A stretch of DNA of 64,000 nucleotides from Novosphingobium sp. G106 (GTDB lineage Bacteria > Pseudomonadota > Alphaproteobacteria > Sphingomonadales > Sphingomonadaceae). Positions 46,651 to 55,789 of this stretch are shown here, piece by piece (the stretch's first letter is position 1; each line of letters begins with the position of its first letter). The notes under the pieces are model-generated. The model had not been told where the DNA came from. It ran no database searches and worked only from the letters and a program-made list of their open reading frames with translations. The stretch is taken from positions 2,356,001-2,420,000 of the forward strand of contig NZ_JAHOOZ010000001.1 of NCBI RefSeq assembly GCF_019075875.1. Reading direction: 5' to 3'. A program made the translations under genes and the position numbers.

Positions 46651-48411
46651 ATGCGCTTTGTCAGGGAAATCCTACTCGCCGCCGTTTGCGGCACGCTCAC
46701 GGCCTGTGGTGGGGGAGGCGACGGCGGCGGCAGTGTGAATAGCACGCCTACGCCGGTTCCGACGCCGACGCCGACGATATCCAATCTTCAGAATGACCAA
46801 ACTTTTGCTGCGTCGGGAGCAGTGACCAATGTCGCCCTGTCACTGCCCGACGGTATGGTACAGTCGACCGGTGCGAAAGGTGAGCCTATCTCGATCACCT
46901 ACAATGCCGCCGGTAAGAGCTATACCGTCCAAGCTGCGGGCGGCAGCCAGGCCTTCCTGCAGACCGATGCGCGGTCGCAACGCTTCGCTGGCGAGACCGT
47001 CTATTCCAAAGGCGGCGACACGCTGACACTGGTCACCACGCCTTACTTCGGCGACGGCACCAGCAATCGCTACGTCGGCATGGGCTACTGGCAGCACAAT
47101 ACCGTCAGCGGATCGACTCAGCAAACCGACTTCAGAACGTTCACTTTTGGTTTCGACACGCCGGCGGCTACGCTACCGCGAACGGGCTCCGCGCATTGGC
47201 TGACGGATGTATTGGGCCTGCTGACGACGCCAGGAAAGGAACTTCGGGTCGTTCAGGGGAACGCCGACTTCGATGTCGATTTCGCCGCAAGCGCATTCCG
47301 CCTCCAGGGTTATCTCAATGAGAACCAAGTCGTCTCGACCGGCGGAACCTCTGGCGCCTTGGCGATCCAGTCGGGAGGACTGCTTTCCGCCGGAACGGGC
47401 TTCAATGGGCCATTGAGCTATCAGAGTAGCAACGGGATTCTACATGGCACATTGAACGGTCAGTTCTACGGGCCCAGTGCGGACGAGATAGGCGCCAGCT
47501 TCACCGCCCAAGACAACGGCGCGGCAATCAGCGGTGCCTTGACCGGACAACGCTCGACCCGTGCCAGCACAAGCGATGGCATCAAGAACCTCACGTTGAC
47601 GGGGCCCGTAACCAATGAACTCCTCCGCGGTCCATCTGCCGAGATGTATGCAACCGATGACGACGCCCTGTCCGGATTTCAGCAGATAGCCGCAACGGTT
47701 TCCGCCGTCAGCGTCAATCTCACGGCCAACGGAGTCAGTTCGGTCGGTTTCAACTATCAATACAACATCAATCCGCAGGATATCGTGGCGGATGGGAGGA
47801 CGAATTTCACCACCTACAAGTCCACCGTGGCTGGTTCTCCCGTCACCGTGTCACTTTATAAGGTTGGGGCTGCAAACCAGGAACTGGCGCTTACCTATAC
47901 CAGTTTCGTGAGTTGGATCTGGCCGCGCGGGCCAGGCAACTCGACATTACCTGGAGACACTTTTGACGCGAACTTCGCGACCTACGGCATTAGAACGCCG
48001 CGCGATCTTCTGACCAACCGGACCGGCACAGCAACCTACGATGGCGTCCTCTATGGAAGGGGTGCTTCGCTAGCCGGAACGATCTACGACTTGACGGGCA
48101 AGTCCCGTTTCGACGTGGATTTCTCAGCCGCTCAATACACGGGCTCGCTGGACATCAACGGAACCACACAATCGGGCAATCAGACTGCCATCGGGCATTT
48201 CACATTCGGCGCAGCGATGGGTTTCGGCGAAATGGCCGAAGCGGACATCGCGGGACCATCTGTGAATTCTGCACGGCCCCACGTCATCCAGCCGCTGTTT
48301 TATGGGCCGAGCGGGCAGGAGATCGGCGCCCATTTCAGATTTGAACTGAATCAGACCGGCACTCCGGAAAGCCTGGCATTGGCCGGTGCTGCGGTAGCCA
48401 AGGCGCGATAA
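46651..48411 (+). CDS. Large lipoprotein with two transferrin-binding-protein-like domains
   Basis: A 586-residue protein. Signal peptide with lipobox LTAC, then GGGGDGGG and a PTPVPTPTPT linker. Two similar halves follow, each Thr/Ser/Gly-rich beta sequence ending in a TbpB-type motif: LNGQFYGPSADEIGASF (about residue 275) and PLFYGPSGQEIGAHF near the C-terminus. GGGGAA precedes ATG 46651; an upstream TTG in frame would bury the signal peptide. It is a doubled paralogue of the protein at 27026. It interrupts the usual lptD-surA spacing. The function is unknown. Confidence 0.75.
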   Translation: MRFVREILLAAVCGTLTACGGGGDGGGSVNSTPTPVPTPTPTISNLQNDQTFAASGAVTNVALSLPDGMVQSTGAKGEPISITYNAAGKSYTVQAAGGSQAFLQTDARSQRFAGETVYSKGGDTLTLVTTPYFGDGTSNRYVGMGYWQHNTVSGSTQQTDFRTFTFGFDTPAATLPRTGSAHWLTDVLGLLTTPGKELRVVQGNADFDVDFAASAFRLQGYLNENQVVSTGGTSGALAIQSGGLLSAGTGFNGPLSYQSSNGILHGTLNGQFYGPSADEIGASFTAQDNGAAISGALTGQRSTRASTSDGIKNLTLTGPVTNELLRGPSAEMYATDDDALSGFQQIAATVSAVSVNLTANGVSSVGFNYQYNINPQDIVADGRTNFTTYKSTVAGSPVTVSLYKVGAANQELALTYTSFVSWIWPRGPGNSTLPGDTFDANFATYGIRTPRDLLTNRTGTATYDGVLYGRGASLAGTIYDLTGKSRFDVDFSAAQYTGSLDINGTTQSGNQTAIGHFTFGAAMGFGEMAEADIAGPSVNSARPHVIQPLFYGPSGQEIGAHFRFELNQTGTPESLALAGAAVAKAR

Positions 48412-48616
48412 AGGGCCGACGGCGCGTTCTGCCCTCTCCATCAGGTCGAGGGGGAGAAGCGCACGCCGCCCATTGTCCCTCGCCGCCAAACAGCCTATCC
48501 GGCTCGCTCAGTATTGGTTAAGCCGGCCCCCGGCAGGGCTCCGGCTGCGGCGGGACGGCTTTCGCGCTCCGCGGGATGGGATCAACGACACGGTGGACAC
48601 GACTATTCGCAGGACC

Positions 48617-50014
48617 ATGAAGAACGGCGCGTTCAGGAAGATCGGTTTGGTTGCCCTCGGGCTTGCCGCCCTCGGCACCGGCATTGCCGCCACGGCGCAA
48701 TCCATCGAAGCGGGCAATCCCGAGACCGGCCCCGCAGCCGAGTCCGAAGGCCCCGCACCTTCCGACTCCCAGGGCACGATCTCCATCCCCGACAACGTCG
48801 TGCTGTTCGGCAAGAACGATCCCAACGTCCGGCGCGCGACCGCGCTGGTCAACGGCGACATCATCACCGGCACCGACGTCGATCAGCGGCTGGCGCTGAT
48901 CCTGGCGGCCAACGACAACAAGGTCAGCCCTGAGGAGAAGGACCGCCTGCGCCTGCAGGTGCTGCGCAACTTGATCGACGAGACGCTGCAGATCCAGGAA
49001 GCCAAGGCTTCGGACATCACGATCGACGATGCCGAGGTCGACTCGACCTATGCCCGCGTCGCGCAGCAGAACTTCAACCAGAACCAGGCGGCGATGGACG
49101 CCTATCTCGCGCGGATCGGCTCGTCGCCGGCCTCGCTCAAGCGGCAGATCCGCGGCGAGCTTTCCTGGCAGCGCCTGCTGCGCCGCAACGTCCAGCCCTT
49201 CATCAACGTCGCGGACGAAGAAGTGAAGGAAATGATGGAGCGCCTCAACGCCGCCAAGGGCACCGAGGAATACCGGCTCGGCGAGATCTACCTGGCGGCG
49301 ACGCCTGAGGCCAAGCAGCAGGTCTTCGAGAACGGCAAGCGCATCGTCGACCAGCTCAAGCAGGGCGGCAGCTTCGTCGCCTATGCCCGGCAATATTCGC
49401 AGGCCTCGACTGCGGCGGTCGGCGGCGACCTCGGCTGGATCCGCCTGGCCCAGCTGCCCACCGAACTGGCCAATGCCGCGCAGGGTCTACAGCCCGGCCA
49501 GCTCGTCGGCCCGGTCGAGATTCCCGGCGGCTTCTCGATCGTCTACCTGATCGACAAACGCCAGGTGATGATGGCCGATCCGCGCGACGCCGTGCTGGCA
49601 CTCAAGCAGGTGTCGATCAATTTCCCGGCCGGGACCACCCAGGCCGACGCGACCAAGAAGGCCGGCGAGTTCGCCTCGGCGATGAAGGCGGCGCACGGTT
49701 GCGGCGCCGTGGACGGCGTCGCCCACCAGCTCGGCGCGCAGGTCGTCGCCAACGACCAGATCCGCGCGCGCGACCTGCCGGGGCCGCTGCAGGACTCGGT
49801 GCTGCGCATGTCGATCGGCGAGACCTCGCCGCCGTTCGGCTCGATCGCCGACGGCGTGCGCGTGCTGATGCTCTGCGGCCGCGACGATCCCAAGGCCGAC
49901 AGCGGCCCCAGCTTCGACCAGCTGATGGCGCAGATGGAAGACGACCGCGTCAACAAGCGCGCGCAGATGTACCTGCGCGACCTCCGCCGCGACGCGATCA
50001 TCGAATACAACTGA
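48617..50014 (+). CDS. surA: SurA-type periplasmic chaperone/peptidyl-prolyl isomerase
   Basis: A 465-residue protein. Signal peptide KIGLVALGLAALGTGIAATA, a SurA N-terminal domain (RATALVNGDIITGTDVDQR, 'DRLRLQVLRNLIDETLQIQEA'), then a parvulin domain near residues 215-315 (YRLGEIYL, FVAYARQYSQ, GGDLGWIRLAQLP). A second, degenerate parvulin-like part follows. It helps fold outer-membrane proteins, including LptD. ATG 48617 has AGGA upstream; the in-frame extension to 48473 is not signal-like. It is followed 10 bp later by pdxA. Confidence 0.92.
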   Translation: MKNGAFRKIGLVALGLAALGTGIAATAQSIEAGNPETGPAAESEGPAPSDSQGTISIPDNVVLFGKNDPNVRRATALVNGDIITGTDVDQRLALILAANDNKVSPEEKDRLRLQVLRNLIDETLQIQEAKASDITIDDAEVDSTYARVAQQNFNQNQAAMDAYLARIGSSPASLKRQIRGELSWQRLLRRNVQPFINVADEEVKEMMERLNAAKGTEEYRLGEIYLAATPEAKQQVFENGKRIVDQLKQGGSFVAYARQYSQASTAAVGGDLGWIRLAQLPTELANAAQGLQPGQLVGPVEIPGGFSIVYLIDKRQVMMADPRDAVLALKQVSINFPAGTTQADATKKAGEFASAMKAAHGCGAVDGVAHQLGAQVVANDQIRARDLPGPLQDSVLRMSIGETSPPFGSIADGVRVLMLCGRDDPKADSGPSFDQLMAQMEDDRVNKRAQMYLRDLRRDAIIEYN

Positions 50015-50024
50015 TGAGGCAAGC

Positions 50025-51026
50025 ATGACGGCAGCGCTCGCCGTCTCGTTGGGCGACCCGGCAGGTGTCGGGCCAGAACTGTTGGCCGAAGCCTGGGCGC
50101 GCCGCGGCGAGGAAGGGCTGACACCGTTCTTCGCGGTCGGCGGAGCGAGCCTGCTCGCAGCGGCAGCCGCACAACGCGGGATCGCGGTGCCCGTCCAGCG
50201 CATCGCCGATCCGGGCGAGGCGACGGCGGTCTTCCCGCTCGCCCTGCCCGTGCTCGGCGATCTTGACGGCCCCTATCGCCCCGGAGAGCCCGACCGCGAT
50301 GGCGCCATGCTTGCCCTCGCCTCGCTGACCGAAGCGGCTAGGTTGACGGTAGCGGGAGAAGCCAGCGGCATCGTCACCGGCCCGATCGCCAAGTCGCGCC
50401 TCGCCGAAGTCGGCTTCGTCCATCCGGGCCAGACCGAGTTCGTCGCGAAGGCCGCGGGGGTCGCTCCCGAAGACGCGGTGATGATGCTTGCGGGGCCGAG
50501 TCTGCGCACCGTGCCGCTCACCGTGCACATGGCGCTCGCGGACGTGCCCAAAGCGCTCACCGTAGAGCTGATCCAGCGCCGTTGCAGCATTGTTGCGGCA
50601 GCACTGCGACGCGATTTCGGGCTATCGACGCCCCGCCTCGCGCTGGCCGCGCTCAACCCCCATGCCGGCGAGGACGGCCGCTTCGGCGACGAGGAATCGC
50701 GGATCATCGCGCCTGCAATTGCCGCGCTCCGGGCCGCGGGAATAGCCGTCACCGGCCCCCATCCTGCCGATGCGATGTTCGCGCCCCATGCCCGCGGCGA
50801 CTATGACGTCGCGCTCTGCATGTACCACGATCAGGCGCTCATCCCCTTGAAAGCGCTCGATTTCGACAATGGCGTCAACGTCACGCTCGGGCTGCCGGTG
50901 ATCCGCACCTCGCCCGACCATGGCACCGCCTTCGCCATCGCCGGCCAGCGCAGGGCCAACCCCGGCGCGACCATCGCCGCGCTGCGTATGGCCGGCGAAT
51001 GCGCCGCCCGCCGCGCCGCCGAATGA
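50025..51026 (+). CDS. pdxA: 4-hydroxythreonine-4-phosphate dehydrogenase
   Basis: A 333-residue protein. AVSLGDPAGVGPEL at the N-terminus, GIVTGPIAKSRL, FVHPGQTEFVA, NPHAGEDGRFGDEE and YHDQALIPLKALDF. These provide the metal-binding His residues and the NAD site of PdxA. Makes the C3 precursor of pyridoxal phosphate. GATGAGG precedes ATG 50025. Its stop overlaps the rsmA start (ATGA), the conserved surA-pdxA-rsmA order. Confidence 0.96.
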   Translation: MTAALAVSLGDPAGVGPELLAEAWARRGEEGLTPFFAVGGASLLAAAAAQRGIAVPVQRIADPGEATAVFPLALPVLGDLDGPYRPGEPDRDGAMLALASLTEAARLTVAGEASGIVTGPIAKSRLAEVGFVHPGQTEFVAKAAGVAPEDAVMMLAGPSLRTVPLTVHMALADVPKALTVELIQRRCSIVAAALRRDFGLSTPRLALAALNPHAGEDGRFGDEESRIIAPAIAALRAAGIAVTGPHPADAMFAPHARGDYDVALCMYHDQALIPLKALDFDNGVNVTLGLPVIRTSPDHGTAFAIAGQRRANPGATIAALRMAGECAARRAAE

Positions 51027-51839
51027 GCGAGCTTCCCCCCCTTACGAGAGGTGATCGCGCGCCATGGCCTCCAGGCCTCGAAAGCGCTCGGCCAGAACTT
51101 CCTGCTCGACGAGCAACTGCTCGACCGGATCGCGAAGATACCCGGCAGTCTCAAGGACAAGGCCGTGCTTGAAGTCGGGCCCGGCCCCGGTGGCCTGACC
51201 CGCGCGCTGCTCCGCGCCGGCGCCCGCGTCACCGCGATCGAGATGGACCGTCGCTGCCTCCCCGCGCTCGCCGAACTCGAGGCGGCTTTCCCCGGCAAGC
51301 TTCGGGTGATCGAGGGCGACGCGATGAAGATCGACCCGGCGACGCTGTTCGACGAGCCTTACGCGATCGTCGCCAATCTGCCCTACAACGTTGGCACCGC
51401 GCTGTTCGTCGGCTGGCTCTCGGGCCAGCAATGGCCACCGCAATGGTCTTCGCTGACGCTGATGTTCCAACAGGAAGTCGCTCAGCGGATCGTCGCCACG
51501 CCCGATTCCTCCGCCTATGGCCGACTTGCGGTGCTGGCGCAGTGGCGGAACGAGGCCAAGCTCGCGCTGAAAGTCCACCGGAGCGCTTTCACCCCGCCAC
51601 CCAAGGTCATGTCGGCGATAATCCACGTCACGCCGGGGATAATGCCCGAAAACGTCTCGGCGCGGACGCTCGAACGCGTTACGGAAGCGGCCTTCGGCCA
51701 AAGGCGGAAGATGCTGCGGCAGAGCCTCAAGGGTCTGCCGGGAGCATCGGCGGCGCTGGACCGGCTCGGCATCGATCCCCAGCGCCGCGCCGAGACGCTC
51801 AGCGTCGCAGAATTCGTCAGCCTGGCTCGCGAATTGTAG
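51023..51839 (+). pseudogene. rsmA: 16S rRNA dimethyladenosine transferase RsmA (KsgA), frameshifted near the start
   Basis: ATG 51023 overlaps the pdxA stop and begins MSELPP, but the seven Cs at 51035-51041 put the rest out of frame. With six Cs it reads [20 protein letters not shown], the normal RsmA N-terminus. The remainder is intact: [26 protein letters not shown] (SAM site), [11 protein letters not shown] (catalytic NLPY) and [12 protein letters not shown]. It dimethylates two adjacent adenines near the 3' end of 16S rRNA. A GTG at 51051 could give a slightly shortened but almost complete protein, so function may survive even if the extra C is real. Confidence 0.88.
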
Positions 51840-51896
51840 AGTATGAGGGAACGCCGCCCACAGCTAGGCGTTTCCGATCGAATTAGGAGATACCGG

Positions 51897-52091
51897 ATGA
51901 AGCTGCTGCGTTGGACCCTCGCCGGGGCCTCGGCCTACGTCATCTACAAGTACACGATCGGCAAGAAGGCCCAGGGCGAAGAAGTCTTCGTCTCGCCCGA
52001 GGAAGACGGCGCCGGCGGTCTCTCGCCCGAGCGCGAAAGCGCCGCGCCGCCGAAGCGGACGCGGGCGCGGAAGAGCAAGATCGTCGGGTAA
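51897..52091 (+). CDS. Small membrane-associated hypothetical protein
   Basis: A 64-residue protein. One N-terminal hydrophobic segment (LLRWTLAGASAYVIYKYTIG) is followed by an acidic, then basic tail (PKRTRARKSKIVG). TTAGGAG lies upstream of ATG 51897. No family is recognised. Convergent with the malate synthase gene, with a hairpin between them. Confidence 0.6.
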   Translation: MKLLRWTLAGASAYVIYKYTIGKKAQGEEVFVSPEEDGAGGLSPERESAAPPKRTRARKSKIVG

Positions 52092-52096
52092 GACTT

Positions 52097-52120
52097 GAGC
52101 CCCCGTGCAAAGCGGGGGTC
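52097..52120 (+). terminator. Hairpin between convergent genes
   Basis: CCCCCG, 7 bases, CGGGGG, flanked by GAG and CTC that can extend the stem. It lies just after the small gene's stop. No strong U-tract follows on either strand, so its efficiency is doubtful. Confidence 0.5.
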
Positions 52121-52179
52121 TCATGCGTAACTGCTTTATGACCGCCTGAGGTCCCCGCCTGCGCGGAGACGCAGCCGGC

Positions 52180-54290
52180 TTAAGCCAACTGCGCCTTCTT
52201 CTTCTGCCGCCAGGCGTGGAGCAGCGGCTCGGTATAGCCGTTGGGCTGCTCGACACCCTTGAACACCAGATCGCAGGCCGCCTGGAAGGCCAGGCTCGTG
52301 TCCCAGTTGCCCGCCATCGGCTCGTAGGCCGCATCGCCGGCGTTCTGCGCATCGACCTTGGCCGCCATGCGCCGCAGCGAGTCCAGGACCTGATCCTTGC
52401 TGCAGACGCCGTGGAGCAGCCAGTTGGCCATGTGCTGCGACGAGATGCGCAAGGTCGCACGGTCTTCCATCAGGCCGATGTCGTTGATGTCGGGCACCTT
52501 CGAGCAGCCGACGCCCGCGTCGATCCAGCGCACGACGTAGCCGAGCAGGCCCTGCGCGTTGTTGTCGAGTTCCTCGCGGACTTCCTGCTCGGACCAGTTC
52601 GCACCGGCCGCGAGCGGGATCGTCAGCAGGTCGTCGAGGCCCGGAACCGGCTGGCCGGCGATCTGCTGCTGGACGTCGAACACGTCGACCTCGTGGTAGT
52701 GCATCGCGTGCAGTGTCGCCGCAGTCGGCGACGGCACCCAGGCGGTGTTCGCACCGGTCTTCGGATGGCCGATCTTCTCGACCATCATCGCGGCCATGCG
52801 ATCGGGCGCCGCCCACATCCCCTTGCCGATCTGAGCCCGCCCCGAAAGACCGTGCTTCAAGCCAATGGCAACGTTGCGCTTTTCATAGCAGGCGATCCAC
52901 TTCGAGCCCTTGATGTCGGCCTTGCGGATCATCGGCCCGGCGCGCATCGAAGTGTGGATCTCGTCGCCCGTGCGGTCGAGGAAGCCGGTGTTGATGAAGA
53001 CGATGCGGTCCTTCACTGCGTGGATGCAGGCGGCGAGATTGGCGCTGGTGCGGCGCTCCTCGTCCATCACACCGACCTTGACCGTGTGGGGCTTCAGTTC
53101 AAGCAGATCCTCAACCGCATCGAACAGGTCGTTGGTAAAGGCTGCCTCTTCTGGCCCGTGCATCTTCGGCTTGACGATATGGATCGAACCAGCGCGGCTG
53201 TTGCCGTACTTGCCGAGCCCGGCGACGTCCTGCGCGCTGATCGCGCTGGTGATCACCGCGTCCATGATACCTTCGGGGATCTCGCTGCCATCGGCCAGCA
53301 GGATCGCCGGGTTGGTCATCAGATGGCCGACGTTGCGCACGAACAGCAGCGCGCGGCCCGGCAGCGTGAACTTGGCGCCGTCGAGGCCGGTCCACTCGCG
53401 GTCGGGCTCCAGCGCGCGGGTCAGGCTCTTGCCGCCCTTTTCGAAGGTGTCGGTCAGGTCGCCGCGGATCACGCCCAGCCAATTGCGATAGGCGACAAGC
53501 TTGTCCTCGGCATCGACCGCCGCGATCGATCCTCGAGGTCGACGATCGTGGTCAGCGCGGATTCGAGGACGATGTCGGCGATCCCGGCCTGGTCGGTCGC
53601 GCCCACCGGATGCGAGCGATCGAGCACCAGTTCGATGTGCAGACCGTTGTGCTGGAGCAGCAGGCCACCTTGCTTGCGACCGACGAGCTGGCTCGGATGT
53701 TCGAGCGGCGGATCACCCGCACCGTCCCAGCTCGACCAGGATCCCGAGGCCAACGGCACAGCGCGGTCGAGGAAGGCGCGGCCCGCGCGGATCACGGCAT
53801 TGCCGCGCTCCGCGTCATAGCCGCCGGGCTTGGCAGGCGGGGCATCGAGCGCGTCAGTGCCGTAATATGCGTCGTAAAGGCTGCCCCAGCGGGCATTGGC
53901 GGCGTTGAGCAGGAAACGTGCGTTGAGCACGGGCACGACCAGCTGCGGCCCGCCCATCAGAGCGATCTCCTCGTCGACGTTCTGAGTCGTGACGGTGAAA
54001 TCGTCGGGCTCGGGCACGAGATAGCCGATCTCGCCGAGGAAGGTGCGGTATTCGGCCGGATCGATCGGCTTGCCCGCCCGAGCCGTATGCCAGGCGTCGA
54101 TCTCCGCCTGGAGCGCGTCGCGCTTGGCCAGCAGCGCGCGGTTCTTCGGCGCCATATCCGCGAGCAGCGCGGCGAAGCCGCGCCAGAAGGTGTCGGAATC
54201 CTTTTCGAGCGGCGCCAGCACCTCTCCGTCGATAAACCGCGCCAGCTGTGCGTCGACCTGAAGCCCCGCACGATCGATCCTGTCCGTCAT
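52180..54290 (-). pseudogene. glcB: Malate synthase G, frameshifted mid-gene
   Basis: Two adjoining frames together encode malate synthase G. The first, from ATG 54290, runs to TTIVDLED (about residue 254). The second resumes [20 protein letters not shown] and ends [10 protein letters not shown] at 52180. Adding one base near 53529 gives the missing link [20 protein letters not shown] and a protein of about 703 residues, close to the family's 720. Later motifs such as [15 protein letters not shown] and [18 protein letters not shown] are intact. It condenses glyoxylate and acetyl-CoA to malate, the second step of the glyoxylate shunt. No isocitrate lyase gene is near. Probably a consensus error. 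Confidence 0.9.
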
Positions 54291-54552
54291 TTATCTCACC
54301 ATCCTTGGGCCGCCTCTGCAATGAGCGCAGAGACGGCGGAATCTGCCTAAATCCCTGGGGAAGGAACAGGCGCGCCTATGGCCCAAGCCCCAGCGCTTGG
54401 CAACAGAGCCCGGACGCTGGGGTTTCGAAGCTGGCGAAAGGGTTAGCGAGTCGGAAACATTTACACTTAGCGGCGGCTTAACCATGGGCTTGCGCGGATT
54501 TCCGCGGCTGGCATGATGGTTGCTACCTCAGGCCCTACAAGAAGAGGTCGAA

Positions 54553-54804
54553 ATGCTCGAGAAGATTGCCAGGCTGTTCAAGATCAAGACGCGTGCCGAG
54601 GCGTTCCTGATCATCTATGCCCTGGCGACGGGCGCGGCCCAGCGCGGCTCGGTCTATCTCCAGCAATATCCGGGTTTCGGCGGCAAGCTATTGTTCCTCG
54701 CCTGTACCGGCGCGGTGTTCATGGCCGGCGGCAAAATCCTCGACTGCCTGCGCTATGAGCGCGAACGCGCCGAGACGGCGGCGTTGCAGGCCAGCGAGGC
54801 CTGA
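54553..54804 (+). CDS. Small membrane protein, unknown function
   Basis: An 83-residue protein. KIARLFKIKTRAEAFLIIYALATGAAQRG, then a second hydrophobic segment FGGKLLFLACTGAVFMAGG, suggests two membrane helices. A charged C-terminus (RYERERAETAAL) follows. AAGAGG precedes ATG 54553. Similar short proteins are found in sphingomonads, without assigned function. Divergent from glcB, convergent with the asparaginase-domain gene. Confidence 0.65.
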   Translation: MLEKIARLFKIKTRAEAFLIIYALATGAAQRGSVYLQQYPGFGGKLLFLACTGAVFMAGGKILDCLRYERERAETAALQASEA

Positions 54805-54807
54805 AGC

Positions 54808-55311
54808 TCAGCTGTCGGTCGCGACGAATTTGCCCTGCGCGCGATCCTTGACCACGCGATCGGCGCGGAAGACCGAGCCATTCATCGCGATATAGACGCC
54901 CGGCTCGGCCAGTTGCACGGCGCCGAAAGCCATGCCGAGGTTGAAGCTGGCATCGCTTTCGCTGAACCGCGCCGGGGCCAGGGCGCCGACGAGCACGATC
55001 ACCTTGCCCGTCACGTCGGCCAGCGCTTTCGCGGTCTCGGTCATCGTGTCGGTGCCATGGGTGATGACCACATGTGCCTCGGGCGCCGCGGTCACGGCGA
55101 GGCGGATCACGGCACGGTCGACGTCGGTGAGTTCGAGGCTGTCCTTGCGGGTCACTTCCTCGACCCGGAAGGGGTGCCGGACGCGGCCGATCTCGAGCAG
55201 CCGCGCGACGACCGTCTCGCCGACCCGATAGTCGGAAAGCGCGTCGAAATAGATCTTGTCGATGGTTCCGCCTGTGGTGAGCAGCAGGATCGGGGTGTCG
55301 CTGGAAAGCAT
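54808..55311 (-). CDS. Short asparaginase-domain protein (N-terminal domain only)
   Basis: A 167-residue protein. PILLLTTGGTIDKIYFD contains the first catalytic Thr motif of L-asparaginases, and VVITHGTDTMTETA the second (Thr-Asp). Then 'VIVLVGALAPARFSESDASFN'. Classical enzymes have about 330 residues with a C-terminal domain for dimer and active-site closure; that domain is absent here, and the protein ends FVATDS. It is a known short COG0252 form rather than a truncation, since it has a clean stop. GAGG precedes ATG 55311; ATG 55329 is in frame. The activity is uncertain. Confidence 0.75.
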   Translation of the reverse strand: MLSSDTPILLLTTGGTIDKIYFDALSDYRVGETVVARLLEIGRVRHPFRVEEVTRKDSLELTDVDRAVIRLAVTAAPEAHVVITHGTDTMTETAKALADVTGKVIVLVGALAPARFSESDASFNLGMAFGAVQLAEPGVYIAMNGSVFRADRVVKDRAQGKFVATDS

Positions 55312-55341
55312 GGCACCTCGCAATGTCATCGAAGCGGGAAA

Positions 55342-55440
55342 GTGGGGTGGTTCTGTTGCCCGGCCCACACGTTTGACGTTTGGGCGGACCGGGCGCCACC
55401 CTCGGAAAAAACGGTGGGGTGGTTCTGTTGCCCGGCCCAC
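55342..55440. repeat. Two identical 27-bp direct repeats, period 72 bp
   Basis: Copies at 55342-55368 and 55414-55440 share GTGGGGTGGTTCTGTTGCCC and the following seven bases. A diverged third copy (GTTCTGTTACCCGGTC) follows at about 55459. Each copy can fold through GTGGG/CCCAC. They lie between the asparaginase-domain gene and ssrA. The distal pair of stems probably ends ssrA transcription. Confidence 0.65.
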
Positions 55441-55443
55441 CCC
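55406..55443 (-). terminator. Terminator of ssrA
   Basis: Minus strand: GGGGTGG, 14-base loop, CCACCCC, ACCG, then TTTTTT. A perfect 7-bp GC stem and six Us, about 40 bp beyond the tmRNA coding piece. Confidence 0.7.
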
Positions 55444-55479
55444 AGGCCGCTGGTCTCCGTTCTGTTACCCGGTCGGTCC

Positions 55480-55756
55480 AACCGTGTTCTAACTTTGTAA
55501 CTTCAGGGCGTTAGCCCCTAGAATTACGCCGCGAGAGCAAGTGCTTCGTTGTCGTTGGCACTTATGAGTTTTGAGCCTTGAACGGGTTACTCAGCCCGGG
55601 CAAAAACAGCGTTTTTCAACACACGTCGATCCTAGTTCGGCCCCAACATTATCCCTGCGACAACAGGGAAAGTGGTGGAGCCGCCGGGTACCGCCCCCGG
55701 GTCCGCTGTGCCTATTGCACGCCGCAGTTTATCACCATAGCCGGTCGAAACCGGCA
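55480..55756 (-). ncRNA. ssrA: Transfer-messenger RNA, circularly permuted two-piece type
   Basis: Read on the minus strand. The acceptor piece comes first, ending in an encoded CCA (CTCCACCA at 55673-55680). A spacer of about 26 bp is removed in processing. The coding piece then starts GGGGCCGAACTAGGATCGACG near 55645, the usual tmRNA 5' end. The tag frame at 55559-55524 encodes ANDNEALALAA and a TAA stop, the alphaproteobacterial degradation tag. GGGGCC at the start of the coding piece pairs with GGCTCC before the CCA. It rescues stalled ribosomes with SmpB. Exact ends are estimates from a promoter at 55762-55789 and sequence after the tag. Confidence 0.93.
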
Positions 55757-55761
55757 GGACC

Positions 55762-55789
55762 CATATAGGCGCTCGGTCGTGAATGTGAA
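55762..55789 (-). promoter_or_regulatory. Candidate sigma-70 promoter of ssrA
   Basis: On the minus strand TTCACA (55789-55784) and TATATG (55767-55762) are separated by 16 bp, which would start transcription near 55755, just before the acceptor piece. Confidence 0.5.

Noticed and set aside
55312..55440. N-terminal extension of the asparaginase-domain protein to 55440
   Set aside because: The added residues come from the 27-bp direct repeat (repeated VGRATEPPH peptide), and a good ribosome site lies before ATG 55311.
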